DNA of 64,000 nt from assembly GCA_951394045.1 (NCBI GenBank), contig OX595989.1, positions 2,914,001 through 2,978,000 on the forward strand. Direction: 5' to 3'. Shown in pieces: positions 1 through 12,217 of this stretch. Source of the DNA: Nitzschia sp. DOCU1. Lineage: Eukaryota > Bacillariophyta > Bacillariophyceae > Bacillariales > Bacillariaceae. Positions within the stretch are counted from its first letter, which is position 1; each line of letters starts with the position of its first letter. The position numbers and the translations under genes are program-made. The notes below the pieces were generated by a model. The model saw only the letters and a list, made by a program, of their open reading frames with translations, made no database searches and was not told where the DNA came from.

Positions 1-746
1 CCTCAACTTTGTTGTTGAAGAAGTGGGTTTATGTTGCCGTCGTTTGTTGTTGTTGTCACTGCACACTTTATTGGTTACTGCTTACTAAGTCGCATAGGAT
101 CTTTTTGTGACTGCTGGGCACCTTAGTTGTTACTAGTTACTGCTTACTAAGAAGTTTGGTCGTAGTGATGATGATGCGGTGTTGTTGAAGGAGAGAGCTT
201 GTGGTTTTGTCATTATGTAGAGGTGAAGTGGATGGTTGCTACGGCGGTGGAGCAATTTATCGCGTGTTTTTACGCGGTGTCGCAATTTGCGTCGGCCGAC
301 GCAATTTGCGAGAGGGGGGGGGGGGGGGGTCTCGCAAATTGCGTCGCCGTGACGCATTTGACTGGGACGACCAGTCTGCGTGACGCAATTTGCGTTTTGG
401 GAGCGCTCCAATGAGAGTTGATGAGCGAGAACGATGCGAGACGACTCGACTCATCAGATCCAAAGTTGTATGGATATACGGCCAGACTGGGAGCAGCTGG
501 CCTTCCGTCTCCTTCGATACTCTACGATGGGATGATGCCATGTCGCCGACACCATGGGAGAGCAATCGATCAGCGGCACCATCCCGAAACCAATATATTT
601 ACGATTGGTGGTGTTAGACACGTCTACTCTATTCGATCTCGACGTTGCCGTTAGAAACTTCATTGAGCAGTTATAAAGTGTGCATTGTCAGTCTGTAGAC
701 TGAATCTTGCGCCCTCCATCGGATCCTTCAACGTAGCGCTGCCATC
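1..746. other. intergenic, upstream of SF1
   Basis: No gene is supported here. The stretch holds a 16-bp direct repeat (74-89 and 136-151, GTTACTGCTTACTAAG) and a cluster of CGCAATTTGCG motifs around a G16 hairpin, listed separately. The bases just before 747 are the SF1 5' leader and probable promoter, but no clear TATA box was seen. Confidence 0.6.
281..394. repeat. CGCAATTTGCG repeat cluster with G16-loop hairpin
   Basis: The 11-mer CGCAATTTGCG occurs at 281-291, 300-310 and 384-394, and in reverse complement at 333-343. The second and reverse copies lie in a perfect 16-bp inverted repeat, 298-313 against 330-345, whose loop is exactly 16 consecutive G residues (314-329). A 10-bp palindrome, GTCGGCCGAC, sits at 291-300. 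The function is unknown; it could be a protein-binding array, a structured promoter element or the remnant of a small mobile element. Confidence 0.8.
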
Positions 747-2693
747 ATGCCCGGTCAAAGTTCAGAAGAAGCTGCCGAGTTGGTGGCGACCATTCGTGGA
801 GAGCATGTTGTCATGAAGAACTGGTTCATGGGACCGAGCCGTGAAGCGAAAGAGCTTAGGGACAAGTACGGTCCCTATCCTGGGCTGTGGAAAGAGGTCT
901 TGAACTGGCCGGGTTGGAAGGAAGCTCGCAAGGCCTATCTTAAGTTTGTGCAAGTCGGCGAGAGTGAACCACCGAAATCAGGCGACCGGAATAACAACGA
1001 AGGAGGAGAGATTCCTCGCAAGCGTCGATCAAGGTGGGGTGTTGCAGATGATGATGGTCAGAACGAAGGACAGCATCCTTCACAAAGGCCTCGCCGATCG
1101 AGATGGGGACAAGATTCAGAGCCTCATCACGCACCTCCCCCGGCACCGGCTGCCATTCCGCGGATGAGTGCACCCTTGCCAGGGGCTCCTCCTTCTGCTC
1201 CTCCCCCTGCAATCCAACCATTGCCTGGTCTAGGATTGCCGGGAATGCCGCAGAATTTGTCACCGCAGCAACAAGACGAATTTCGACGCTACCAGACGAG
1301 ACTGCGCGAAATCAACACCAAGCTAGATAACTTGGACGCCGAAGCGGCAAGAGTGGATGCATTGCCCCGAGGGCATCGTGATCGATCTCCTTCTCCCCCA
1401 CCTGGTAAGTATTATTTTGTACTCTGAGTAGTTTGTGTTCTGCTTCGCCTTTTCTCGCCATCATCCAATTTCTCACAAACATTATTTCACGCTCTCTTGT
1501 CGTCGACAGTGTATGGAACGGACGGAAAACGCAAGAATACTCGTGCTGTGCGTTGGAGACAACGCTACACCACCGAACGTCAGGATATTCTAGAAAAGTT
1601 GATGAACTTGAATCCAGCAACTCGCCAATCAGGCTTGTTCAAGCGCAAGCGTACCAACAAGGTTAGGATTCCGGTGGAGCAGCACCCAACCTACAATTTC
1701 ATTGGTTTGATTATTGGGCCACGAGGAAAGACGCAGAAGGAGCTCGAAGCAAAGACTGGTTGTAAGATTGCCATTCGAGGTCGTGGGTCCGTCAAGGAGG
1801 GAGCCCGAGGTAGGCGCGATGGTAAAGTCATGGATTCGGATGACGAGCCTTTGCACGTCGTCATTACTGGAGACGATCAAAGATCGGTCGATGCCGCGAC
1901 GGACATGATCGAGCAGATGCTAGTGGTGATTGATGACGAAAAGAATGTGCACAAGCAACAACAACTACGGGAACTCGCTTTGCTGAATGGTACTCTCAAG
2001 GAAGAAGAGTTTTGTTCTATTTGTGCAGAAAAGGGGCATCGTGCCTTTGAATGTCCTCGACGATTCTCCATGAAGAAGAACGCTGTACAAGTGCGTTGTG
2101 CCATCTGCGGCGACACAAGTCACCCTACACGCGACTGTACTCAAAAGGCCCCAGAACACAAAGCCGATCAAAAAGAAATGGACTCAGATTATATGTCCTT
2201 CATGGCCGAATTGGATGGCAAAAAGGTGGAAAAGGCGGCGCCGAATGCTCCTCCAGGAGCTCCTGCCGGAGGTGGCCCGCCTCCTCCAACCAACCTGCCC
2301 CCGCCGCCTACTGGACTTCCCCCTCCTCCAGCTGGCGGCGTCAATCTTCCTCCTCCTCCTACGCGCCTACCGCCGCCTCCAGTTGCAGGTGGCCCGCCAC
2401 CTCCCGCCCCGGGAGGCCCACCACCTGGAAATTATTATGGAAATCAGCAGCATTATGGCAATCATTACCAGGCTCCTGCGCCACCGCAGCCCGCGGCGAA
2501 CAATTATTATGGCGATCAACAGCAATTTGTAGCTACTGCTGGCGCTACTGCACAAGAAACAGCCCTGCAGTGGCAACAGTACCAACAGCAGCAAGCACAA
2601 CAAGGATGGGACTATCGAAGTTACTACGGAGATGGCGGCCGTGGGGGCGATGCCGGGGGTGCCGGTGGTTTCAACTGGTGGGAGAATAGTTAA
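747..2693 (+). CDS. SF1: splicing factor 1 / branchpoint-binding protein
   Basis: Recognises the intron branch point during early spliceosome assembly together with U2AF (known for the family). Exons 747-1404 and 1510-2693; the 105-nt GT-AG intron joins P-P to V-Y-G in frame, giving 613 aa. Domains in order: an N-terminal extension; two Arg-rich RW motifs (KRRSRWG near residue 90, RRSRWGQD near 116) resembling the U2AF-ligand motif; an SPSP phospho-motif; the helix-hairpin ending MNLNP; a KH/QUA2 domain (FIGLIIGPRGKTQKELE, GRGS); two CCHC knuckles (CSICAEKGHRAFEC, CAICGDTSHPTRDC); and a long Pro/Gly/Gln-rich tail. The start is the first ATG of an open frame. The order matches metazoan and yeast SF1; the duplicated RW motif is unusual. 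Confidence 0.95.
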
Positions 2694-3173
2694 AGGTGTT
2701 GTAATTACTTTTACAATCATAGATCGATCGCCACCAGCCACTAAAGTTAACAAAACTCTAGCTAGGTGCTCCTCCCACTCTAGACAGCATCCTTCGCTGC
2801 TTCACGGACCGTCCCTACTACCATTTCTGGAGTATGCTATCACGCACCGCTTTCCAATGGAGCCACATTTTTACCGTCTGTCTGTGAACCGCAAACATGC
2901 AGCCATCAGACAAGCGAACAACGACGCGAGCGAGGTTGCCACCAACACGTCACACTTACGTTTTGTCTCTATCGCATACACTCTTTTCTTCTGTTTCCGT
3001 CCTTTGTCGTTGGGATCTTCCTTTGCGGGGCCGGCAATAGTGATGAGCGAGGGCGTGGGATGACCAAAGAGATGGTGGTGATCCGATCATTTCTCCTGCT
3101 GCATTTCCTTTGAGTGTGCATTTGCAGACTTATTCCAAGCATAGTTACAGCATACCTTTTTAATAACCCCACC
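2694..3173. other. intergenic SF1 to CBS gene
   Basis: About 480 bases between two same-strand genes: the SF1 3'UTR and the CBS-gene promoter. No further feature recognised. Confidence 0.5.
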
Positions 3174-3822
3174 ATGTTGAGCCGAGCCGCCCCCCTTGCC
3201 CGTGTTGCTTCGCGATCATTTGCCCGACCGGCTGGATTCCGTTCCTTTTCCGTCCCCGCGGAGGATATGTCCACTGCTGCCGAAGCTGCCGCTCTATCCG
3301 GGTACAGTGAAATTGATTACACGATCAGCGAGGAGGCCACAGTCCTTGATGCTGTCCAAAAATTCGCCGCCTACAACATCGGATGTTTGGTTGCCACTGA
3401 CAAGCAAGGTAGGTAAAATGCAACTTCTAAGGAGTAGTAGGCGAAGAGGCGAAGTTGTGGGCCTTACCCATCACGACTTTTCATGGCGTACAGGAAATTT
3501 GAGTGGTGTCATCTCGGAGCGTGATTACATCACCAAGATCGCTTTGTTGGGTCGCACCTCGAAGGATACCTTGGTCAAGCAAATCGCCACCCCCAGCAGC
3601 AAGCTTGTCACCGTGAAACCCGAGGACTCGATCGAGTTTTGCATGGAGAAAATGTTGGCGTCCGACATTCGTCACTTGCCTCTAGTGAACAATCAAGGTG
3701 AGCTTAAGGGTATGATCTCCATCAAGGATCTTGTCAAGTCTACGATCAAGAAAAAGGAATTGACCATCAAGGTTCTTTCCGACTTTGCTTTGGGAAAGGG
3801 CGGACACTTTGGCTCTGAATAA
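3174..3822 (+). CDS. mitochondrial CBS-domain pair protein (CBSX3-like)
   Basis: Small protein made of one Bateman module (two CBS motifs), which in relatives binds adenosyl ligands and regulates partner enzymes; plant CBSX3 is mitochondrial. Exons 3174-3408 and 3494-3822 (85-nt intron) give 187 aa. The N-terminus (MLSRAAPLARVASRSFARP) is rich in Arg/Ser/Ala with no acidic residue, as in a mitochondrial presequence. CBS1 covers TISEEATVLDAVQKFAAYNIGCLV to SGVISERDY; CBS2 covers TVKPEDSIEFCMEKMLASDIRHLPLV to GMISIKDLVK. No other domain is attached. The ligand and partner cannot be read from the sequence. Only 87 bases separate its stop from that of the convergent ERCC6L gene. Confidence 0.9.
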
Positions 3823-3909
3823 GTATTTTATCCTTTGTGGAGCAGCATATTCAATGGTGTCCCTGAAGTGGAGGCTTCTATAGTGTTAAATTGGTTACAT
3901 AGGAGGTGA

Positions 3910-6810
3910 TCAAAGCCAGCCGAGTTCATGAGAAACCGATGAAATGCGGTTGTGGAGAAGCTCCTTCTCGCGCTTGTCAAGGCCAGCGTACAAATGGTCC
4001 ATTGCGTCCATCAACTTTTCCAAAGCATCTACACGTTGTCCGTTGGAAGTCAATCTATCCACTTTCTTGAAAACTCCCTCTATGGTAATTTCCCCCTTCG
4101 CTTTTTTGTTGGTCGTATCGCCAAGGGTATTCAATGCGATGGGGAGTGCTCCATCTGAACCACCACCTTTCGTCAAAACTCGTTGGGACTTCCCCAGGGC
4201 TTTAGTTTTCGTCTGTGATGCTTCTTCGTTTGATGGCTCGTGCAGTGTGAAATGAGTAATTTTGGAAGGACTGCTGAAAGGATTCTCCTGAGATTCAGAG
4301 GGTGGGGGGCCGTCCTCTTCGTCTACGTCGCTAGCATCTTCCGTGTAGAGAATGTCGTGAGAAGAAATCCCGACGACTCCTCTGTGAAAAGTTGCACTAC
4401 TTTGAGTGCCGGTGTATGCATATCCTAGTCGATCAAGGAAATCGCACTGTCCCGCAGGGTTCAACTTGAAGACTTGTCGCAAGTCGTGCTTGTCGAAGTA
4501 CCTGGTTAGAGAGCTTCCAACGTTGGTAACAACAGCTCGACGAATGCCATCTTTGTGGACCTGCTTCTCGTACATCTACGGAGCAAGAAAGAGTCGTTGG
4601 AAGACTGTTTTGGCACAGTCAAATTTTCAAACATTCTTTGACTTACCTTTTCTTCGACTGTGCCCGCCGCGATAAAGCGGTAGACTGTAACTGCCTTGTC
4701 CTGCCCAATCCGATAACACCGATCGACTGCTTGTGAATCTTCTGCTGGGTTCCAAGATGGATCATAAACAATCGCTGTATCCGCTCCGGTAAGCGTAAGT
4801 CCAACACCCCCGGCACCCGTCGATAATAGCATAACCTGAGTAGGACTCCCCTTGGCGTTGAACATATCAACCAGGCGCTGACGGTCCTTTTCCTTCGTCT
4901 TCCCGTCAATCCGACTTAATTCCTTCACTCGCACTCGCAACACTTTTTCGATGATATCCAACATTTTGGTACTTTGCGAGAATACCAGTATGCGATGCCC
5001 CTTCGTGCAAAGGTCCTCCACGAAACGGTCCAGTACTTGAAGTTTGGACGAGTCCCTCATGAGCTCGGACGGTGATAGGTTAGTACCGCCTGAAAAATCC
5101 TTTGGTGCTACCAAAGCAGGATGGCCGCAGAGCTTCTTTAGCCAACTCAGCGCCTCCAATGGAGATGTAACAAGTCCAGACAACACGTCTGCGACTGCAC
5201 TATCCTTTGCATTGACGTACTCCGAGTACAGATCGCGCTGCTTTGGAGATAAATGAGTCCAGACGACAAAATCCTTCTTCGTCGGTAAATCCTCGGCCAT
5301 GTAGTCAACTTTCAAGCGCTGTAGTAGAAAGGGTTTCAATTTTTGCTGAAGCTCTTGGTTAGCCTTGAGACCAGCTTCAATTTCAAATTTGGTTGCATTC
5401 TTGCTCCGGGCATCTTCGATTGGTTTCGAGTACTTGCTGTTGAAACTGCAAACAAAGTATAGCAAAGCAAACTTGAGAAACCTTTTCTGTGATCATGCTA
5501 AACTCACAACAGCAAAGATCGTCAAACTTACGTGGACGACGGGCCAAGAAGTCGTCCAGATGTCACAAAGTCAAACAAAGCCCAGAGCTCGCGCAAGTTA
5601 TTCATGATAGGAGTACCAGTCATAATGAGACGTCGTGTTTCGTCACCTTGTGCAACCAGACGAATGTTCTTTGCAACCTTGGTTGACGGATTCTTAATCT
5701 TGTGCGCTTCGTCCAATACGATGTAGTCCCACTCGTGGGATTCGTTAGTGAAGTCGTCAACCGACGATCCAATCAACCCATAAGTTGAAATAATCAAATG
5801 CGGGCGGCTTAGAGGACTAATTTTGTAGTTTCATATTGAGTTTTGGTTAGTGAGTGACAAGAATGGCGGCCAAAAAGAACGACATTTCAAACGCACCATT
5901 GCAACGCTGATTGTATGATTCGTCGCCTTGAAGGTTTCGAAAGGTAGCTTGAGACAACCTTGATGCATACATTAGGTACACACATTTTGACAACGTGGTT
6001 AGCCTCTTTCTCCCATGATCGGAGCACGGACACTGGTGCGACCACCAGAGCGTTCCGAATCGTCCTAGCTCGCATCATTCCTCCCAAGAAAGTCAATGCC
6101 TGGTAAGTCTTTCCCATTCCCATATCATCCCTGAAAAACGAGATGAGTTCAAACTTGATAAGAAAAGGCACTTTTGTTCAACATCACACGACGCGGAAAA
6201 CCCACCCCAGCAAACCACCAATTCGTCCAACATGAAGTCCAGCCAGCCATGCTACTCCTTCCTTCTGATGATTGTACAACGCGTCGAAGAGCTTTCCAGG
6301 GATTCGAAAGTTCGGCATCGCCTCATAAGATTCTTCCGATACGGAATATTCTTTTCTCCCAACGCTGAATCTCCACTTCTTGCTTGACTTGCTCGTTTCG
6401 GACTTTGGCGAGACATTCACATCCACATTCGAGGTTGCCACCGAGGAGTCGTCATCAGAATCGTCGAATGTGATTGTTTTACTCTTTTTTCGAAAGGTCG
6501 GCTTGTAGTTCTCCATGATACTGTCATCATCTTCATCAGATGACCAAAGATCCGATTCTTTCAGTTTGGACTGGGTGAAGTGTTTCTTCGGTGCCAGCTT
6601 CTTGTCTTGAATCTCGATCTTGCTCATTCCCATTGCCAAGTCAGATACAGTCGAATTAGCTTCTTGAGGAATCTTCTTTTCCGAGACCACCGATTCTTCA
6701 TCGGAAGAATCATCATTCAAACGATACATAGTGTTCCTGGGCGCTCCAACAGGCTTTTCGTCGTCGCTCGACGACAAAGATGAGTCGTCCGATGAACGAT
6801 AACCCGACAT
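3910..6810 (-). CDS. ERCC6L: SNF2-family DNA translocase, ERCC6L/PICH-like
   Basis: ATP-dependent DNA translocase; PICH works on ultrafine anaphase bridges (known), and the same role here is inferred. Exons 6206-6810, 5897-6130, 5532-5807, 4647-5445 and 3910-4575 (introns 71-89 nt) give 859 aa. The first 180 residues are acidic/Ser-rich and disordered. The helicase core follows: Walker A DDMGMGKT, motif II DEAHKIK, motif III GTPIMNN, and C-lobe motifs LVFSQSTKMLD, LLSTGAGGVGLTLTGAD and QAVDRCYRIGQ. After the core, a YEKQVHKDG segment and a GISSHDILYTED block resemble the post-helicase region of vertebrate ERCC6L, which separates it from CSB or RAD54. The N-terminal TPR of the human protein is not visible. 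The exon 2/3 junction (ALQ-C-RPHLIIS) is the least certain. Confidence 0.85.
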
Positions 6811-7577
6811 TGTTGCTTTGGACCGCGAACGTCGATTGCAAAATCTGCGAAAGGAAACGTGGCTTTCAAAGTTTTTGTGTTAATACTAGCTAGGAGACGA
6901 AACTAGCCGAATAAATGAGGCGAAACATAGGAAGGATGAAGCAGTTCACTTGCATTGGTGACGAGAGGGAGCGATTTGGAGGATTTGCGATTTTCGAGGG
7001 TTCGATGTTCTTTTGTGGTGCGAGCGCGGTATGCCATTTTTCGGCAACGGAACAAACGGTTTGTAGCCAGCCGGCCAGGGTGGCCCGCGCGAACAATGTT
7101 CATTTGGAAGCATTCGAGGCAGTCGCCTGTTCTCGACCCCACAAATCCACAAACTGTGCTATCCATGTCGGTTATGGTAGTTGGTGTATCATACTTCTCC
7201 GCTGTTGTCGCCCTCCCACCAAGTGTATCACCAGTTCTACCTACTTGCTCATAGGGGACATGATCTACTTCTATCTGTGATTGTAGATTGTGCAGTTCCC
7301 ACTTTCGGTCACTCGGGAACTCTTTGTTCAATTTGTGTGGACTAGCTGGTAGTCGCCAGTAGGTTTGGGGGGGGAACTGAACATCTACTAGCCGAGTGTA
7401 ATGATTACTAATTGTTGGGCAACTCATGCAAACGAGCTGTTTCTTAGACAAAGTGTGTCAAAAGCTGTCCAATTCCATGTCTTCTTGCTATCACGGGTTT
7501 GGAGTCGCTACTCGACAAAGTTAATAAGCTTGTTTGGATGTTTCTGGGTGTTATTCAATTATTCACGATACATTTGT
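6811..7577. other. intergenic, 767 bases
   Basis: Lies upstream of the ERCC6L start and beyond the BTF3 stop. A 182-codon open frame (6903-7451, minus) has no family resemblance or plausible composition and is not called. The ERCC6L promoter should lie here. Confidence 0.5.
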
Positions 7578-8078
7578 TTAGGATTGCTCAGAAACCTCTT
7601 CAAAGTTTCCTTCGACAAGGTCGGGAACGTCGTCGTCGTCATCGTCACCCTCTTCGCCTGCTGGGGCCGCAGCGGCTCCACCAGCTCCTGCTTGGGCGGC
7701 CATGCTTTGCAGTTGTGACAGGTTGTCCATGCCCAATTGCGAGACGATGGATGGAAGAAGCTCTTGCAAAGGCTTCGTCTCGGAAGGTCCCGAAATGATG
7801 TAAGTGTTAGCAGCGATCGAAGCTTGGACCTTGGGGTTAACAAAATGGATAACCTTTCCATCCTCCTTGAAAAGATTGACCTCCTCGATGCCAGGAATGT
7901 TGGTAGCTCCAAGCTTCTTCAGTGTCGTGCTGAGCTTGGCGTCTGACTGTGCAGCAGCACTCCGGGAAGCCACCTTTTTCTTCCTGCGCACCGAACCCTT
8001 TCCTCCAGTCGACGTTGAAGCCCCACCGAATCGCTTTGCGATCATTTTCGCCCGCGCCTCAGCCATTTCATCTCCCAT
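7578..8078 (-). CDS. BTF3: nascent polypeptide-associated complex subunit beta
   Basis: Forms the NAC heterodimer with the alpha subunit at the ribosome exit tunnel and shields emerging chains. Single exon, 166 aa, the usual family length. The N-terminal ribosome-binding motif RRKKK is present in [15 protein letters not shown], followed by the NAC domain ([45 protein letters not shown]) and the C-terminal [14 protein letters not shown] helix. The tail is Ala/Gly- and Asp-rich (D6 run). The start ATG at 8078 is followed by a short basic helix as expected. The alpha subunit is not in this window. Confidence 0.95.
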   Translation of the reverse strand: MGDEMAEARAKMIAKRFGGASTSTGGKGSVRRKKKVASRSAAAQSDAKLSTTLKKLGATNIPGIEEVNLFKEDGKVIHFVNPKVQASIAANTYIISGPSETKPLQELLPSIVSQLGMDNLSQLQSMAAQAGAGGAAAAPAGEEGDDDDDDVPDLVEGNFEEVSEQS

Positions 8079-8874
8079 CTTTCAGTGTTATTATTTTGAA
8101 GCAAAAGTACTTCAACAAAAAACTATGAGCAGTCGGATACTACAAAGAGCAATTCCAGGAAAATGACATTGTTAGTCAACAACAATGGTGTGAAGTGTCA
8201 ACACAAAATTTACGGTGGACAACGAAAAGCGCGCGCCCGCACAAGCAGCCGCGCTAAATGACGGCTCGACTGTTTCAAGTAAAGCGGTGAGTGGTGGTGG
8301 GACTGTTTTGGATGATTTCTTTGGATCCAAAGCCCACTGCTGCTTCCGATCTTTTCAACACGTCCCCAAATAACATATCCAACACGCTCGGCTCCTAAAA
8401 ATCCACTTTTCTCATTCCCAAGGTCCCCTCATGATGCTCACCTGCTTCAACGAATGCTTGCTTGCGGTCGGTGGATTGATTGCTGTTGTCTCTCCAAGCG
8501 GAAGCAAAGCAAGCCTTCGCGCGTAGAACATCACGAGAGATTTTGTGCGGCCAAAATTGAAGATTGCCTCCAAGGCCTGGCCGTCGTCAGGAAAGCACAT
8601 TTCGTCGAACGTTGAACATTTAGAAATTCCGGATTCCATTCCATCGCCGGTGGATCCAATGGATCGCCCGCCCGTTCGCGGGCACTGTGCACGCCGAAAA
8701 GCTACGACACATCTATCCCACCATGACGATGAAGGCACTCTTGCCTTCTTGACGCTACACAGCTGTACATCAATCGCACCCTGCGCCACATAGCAAGAAG
8801 ACTCAGCAGATCCTAAAGGGACCAGATCCATCGTCATTCTTTAGATTATCAAGTAGACGGAGGCAGCTCAGACA
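8079..8874. other. divergent intergenic BTF3/PCF11
   Basis: About 800 bases between divergent starts, probably holding both promoters. A 141-codon minus-strand frame at 8412-8837 and shorter plus-strand frames have no recognisable content. Confidence 0.5.
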
Positions 8875-10804
8875 ATGAAAGGGGAGGATCCGATCGACGT
8901 GGACAGCGCGGACGAAGACGAGGAGGATGATCCCATCGATGAAGATCAGCTAGACGAATACCGTGAGATGGTGGAAAATCTGGGAACTTTTCCGGTACGT
9001 TGTGTCGTTCTATTTGTTAGTACACGTCCATTCCTGGCTCACTTTGTTGTTTGACTACTGACGCTTGTCACTGTCACTTTCAGGACAAGGTGAAAATCAA
9101 CAGCTTGTCGATGGTGGCAGAAGATCACGCAGACTCTCGAAAAAATGCAGCAGCAATTTACAATGTGATTCGTGGACCCCTGATATCCAACAAAGTGTCT
9201 GGAGACCGAAAGCTTCCATTGGTGTACGTTGTCGATTCTATTCTAAAAAATGTCAAGGGCAAGTTCATACCACTGATTGAGAAAGATGCTAGCAGTTGGC
9301 TTCCAGTTGTCTATCAAGCATTACCCGAAGATAAGAGGGCAAAAATGAAAAAAGTGTACAATCTCTGGAAGGACGCAGGGGTATTTTCGGAATCTAGTTG
9401 GAGACAAATGGGTGAATGCTTTAGCATTGTTGCTTCAACCGAAACTGCTGGTCAGGATGTCAATCCAAAGCTAGAAAAGGCCGGCATAACGTATGGGGTA
9501 CGTCACGTCCTACTAGATTATCATTTTTCAATTGTACAATTTCCAATAATGTATCTCAAACCTCTGTATCTTTCCCCCCCACAGAATGATGGCGGCCTGA
9601 TACTCATGCCCAAACTGCGGCAGGCGATGCAAACGATATTGGACGATTTACAAAGCGATGTGGAAGATGAATTGGAGAAAGTGTCATTAGAACGATTAGC
9701 GAGTATTGATCCCGATTTGCTGGTGAAAATCAAGCTGACAGCCGAGGATTCGCTACGAAATGGAGGAGCTGCAGTAGTAGGAAGTCCAAGCAAAGCGGCG
9801 ACGGCGCAGCCGGAAGAAAAGCTTTCGTTTCTGGTCGACGCGAGACCACCCGAAGTTATCGCACGCAGTCTCACTTGGCAAAATGTCAAGATCGACTACA
9901 TGAAGGAATCTCATGACATGATCGCGGCCCTCCGCCATATAGTAATGGATGTATCAAAGTCGGACGCAACCTACACTCAGAAAGAAGCCATTGCCATGAC
10001 AAATACTTTGGGGGCAGCAGGAGCCATGGCAAGCATCTTGACAACGGCACTTGAGCAAATACGGGATGAGGAAAAGAAGCTAAAATCGAAAGCTTCTTCA
10101 GGTGGAACTGGTGGAAAAAGTGGTGCAGCCGTTCCGGCGTCCCGCGGGTTCTTTGCAATCGACAAGAAACTCTTTACCAATGAAGGAATCAAGAAAAAGA
10201 ACATGGCCATTGTCGGATTATTATACGAAATTGGCCTACCATTCATCAGTTCTGCGGATGGGAGACGCTTCGCTACTCAGTTGGAACTGTCAAGTCATCT
10301 TGATTCACTCTTCAAGAAAAAGTACGTGGATATATTGCTCATGCTCATTTGTGCGACCAAATAATATCTCACACATCTCTGCCCTTGGGTTCCACCTGAA
10401 GCCAACTCGAGAAAACCATGGCAATAACAGAAGAACGTGGTTGGTATGTTTCAGATTCAGTGTGGAGTGGGGAGAAGCAAGCCGAAGACAGTAGGATAGG
10501 AGAAGAAAGAACTGACGATGCAGGGGTTGGCGCAGCAGAAGCAGAAGCTGATCCTTCAACCTTCACAATGCCGGCCGACGAATCCCGAGATCGCTGTGTC
10601 ATATGTGGCATTAACTTCAAAATGTTCTTTGACAACGACGATGGGATCTACATGTACAGTAACTGTCGGGAAATTGAAGTTCTCAACGACGAGGCGGCGG
10701 CAAGGGAGAAAGACGACATGCTTGTACACGTGACGTGTTGGCGTGCACTTGGTGCCCCAGAAACTTTGACGGCTGATCAGACTCTGCAAGATTCCCTGCA
10801 GTAG
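8875..10804 (+). CDS. PCF11: cleavage/polyadenylation factor PCF11
   Basis: Couples the RNA polymerase II CTD to pre-mRNA 3'-end cleavage and termination. Exons 8875-8994, 9084-9497, 9585-10321 and 10402-10804 give 557 aa. Exon 1 encodes an acidic leader (MKGEDPIDVDSADEDEED). The CTD-interaction domain spans roughly residues 27-160 (INSLSMVAEDH, LPLVYVVDSILKN, YVGKF-type FIPLIEK, MKKVYNLWKDAGVF). A helical middle region follows, and the C-terminus has the Pcf11 pattern RGW(Y) plus a CVIC...HVTCW zinc finger. Intron 2 (9498-9584, 87 nt) has no in-frame stop, so retention would add 29 residues. The 80-nt last intron uses a weak acceptor (CTGAAG) but gives the only in-frame joint. The protein is shorter than human PCF11 and close to the yeast size. 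Confidence 0.88.
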
Positions 10805-11399
10805 CTTCAACTGTAATAGTCGCGGCTGGCAAACCCTTTGTACACTGTTTTCATATCAATTGCTCTCCATCACCTCTAGGCTGATTGCCATGGGTCCTTG
10901 ATGATTTGATTGCACAGGGGATCAGTGAGACGTTTTGAGGGTGGCTTAGATTATTTGTTGCGTCCCCGATTGATTATTCGAAGCATTAGCGGATTTGCTT
11001 GCCAGTAAGAACCCCTAAGCATGCAGGCAACGGGAGGTGCGACGTTATCAATAAATATGGTCAGTCTAACAATGCTAGTCCTCTCCTAGAGATTGATCTT
11101 TTGCGTTCTTAGAAGAAGCCTGAGAGCTGGTGTCTGTTGGGTGCGAAAGTCGTGGGATGTGAAGGAGTGAGACGCTCTACCTAGTAGCTACCGCCCCAGC
11201 CAAAGCGCTCTTTAGGTACCTGGTACAGGTAGTCATGTTAGTCCCTCTTGTGTCATCTGTCTCAAAATGATTCGTGACTGAACACGTGACGCGTCGAGCG
11301 CGCCTCGCCGACCACGATGATAGAGCACTTCGCGTTCCCACCGCACTCGATCAGCTAAGATCTCGACTTCCCATTGACAACGACAACCCTAAACCAACC
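10805..11399. other. intergenic PCF11 to ATP11
   Basis: About 595 bases: PCF11 3'UTR and ATP11 promoter. No RNA gene or repeat recognised. Confidence 0.5.
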
Positions 11400-12217
11400 A
11401 TGATTGCCAACCGATTTGCTAGTCTGGCATGTAAACGCCAACTCCAAGGTCCCGCGGTGGTGGTGACGGAACGATTGTTCAGCTTTAATTTCGCCGGTCC
11501 GAAGAGTTTGGACGAAATCCTCAAAAAGGAACTCATCGAAAACAAGTCGGCGACAGAAGTAGCCGACATTTGGTACACGTATCACGAAAATAAGGTGAGG
11601 AATATTTCCGTAGGTCTATGTTGTGTCGGATTGAATCTACGGCTCACCCTGTTGTGATTGAGTGTAGGATCATGTTCATGGGCTTGTTCTGAAAGGCGAA
11701 AAGGCCAAGGAAATGCTGACACGGGCCGCGTCTAGGTGAGTCCATCCTGAAGGTCTATATTGAGATATTTCTTGGCGAGTCATTCTTCACTTAAAAATCG
11801 TGTTGTTATTGTTGATGATATTGCAGCCCCTTTTTCGTGCAGCCCGTCTTTCGCGACAATGGATATTTCATGTTGATTTCTCAGTTCCAAGCACCCACCC
11901 ACTTTTTAATGGCATATTTGGAAGATTTCAAAATGGATCCCGCCCGCGCCCAACCCTTGCTGACATTTAGTGTCTTTGACGACTACGTGCCTTCGAAAGA
12001 TATTGCGCTGGTGCGAGCCGACATTTTGAATAATGGGATTGCGGATGATGAAGGCTTAAAGATAGTCCAAAACATGCTGGATGGATATACCAACGACGAC
12101 GAGTACATGGTGGTGAATGCCTTTAATAAAAAGCCCGAGACCTTTGATTTGGATGATTTCATTGCGCGACAAAATGAAAAGTGGCGAGAAGAAAAACAAG
12201 TAGACGTGGAGAACTAA
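11400..12217 (+). CDS. ATPAF1: mitochondrial F1-ATPase assembly factor ATP11
   Basis: Chaperone that holds the F1 beta subunit during assembly of mitochondrial ATP synthase (known for Atp11/ATPAF1). Exons 11400-11594, 11668-11735 and 11827-12217 give 217 aa. The first residues (MIANRFASLACKRQLQ) look like a presequence. The family core is visible: LDEILKKELIENKSATEVADIWYTYHENK, SPFFVQPVFRDNGYFMLISQFQ, then THFLMAYLEDFKMDPARAQPLLTFSVFDDY. This follows the ATP11 pattern of a short helix, the aromatic strand pair and the late helix. Exon 2 is only 68 nt. An in-frame ORF extends upstream to 11274, but the ATG at 11400 gives a sensible presequence and is chosen. Confidence 0.85.

Noticed and set aside
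6903..7451. 182-codon minus-strand ORF between ERCC6L and BTF3
   Set aside because: No recognisable domain, starts at a non-distinct site, mixed composition; probably chance.
8412..8837. 141-codon minus-strand ORF in the BTF3/PCF11 promoter gap
   Set aside because: No similarity to known families and overlaps an equally open plus-strand frame.
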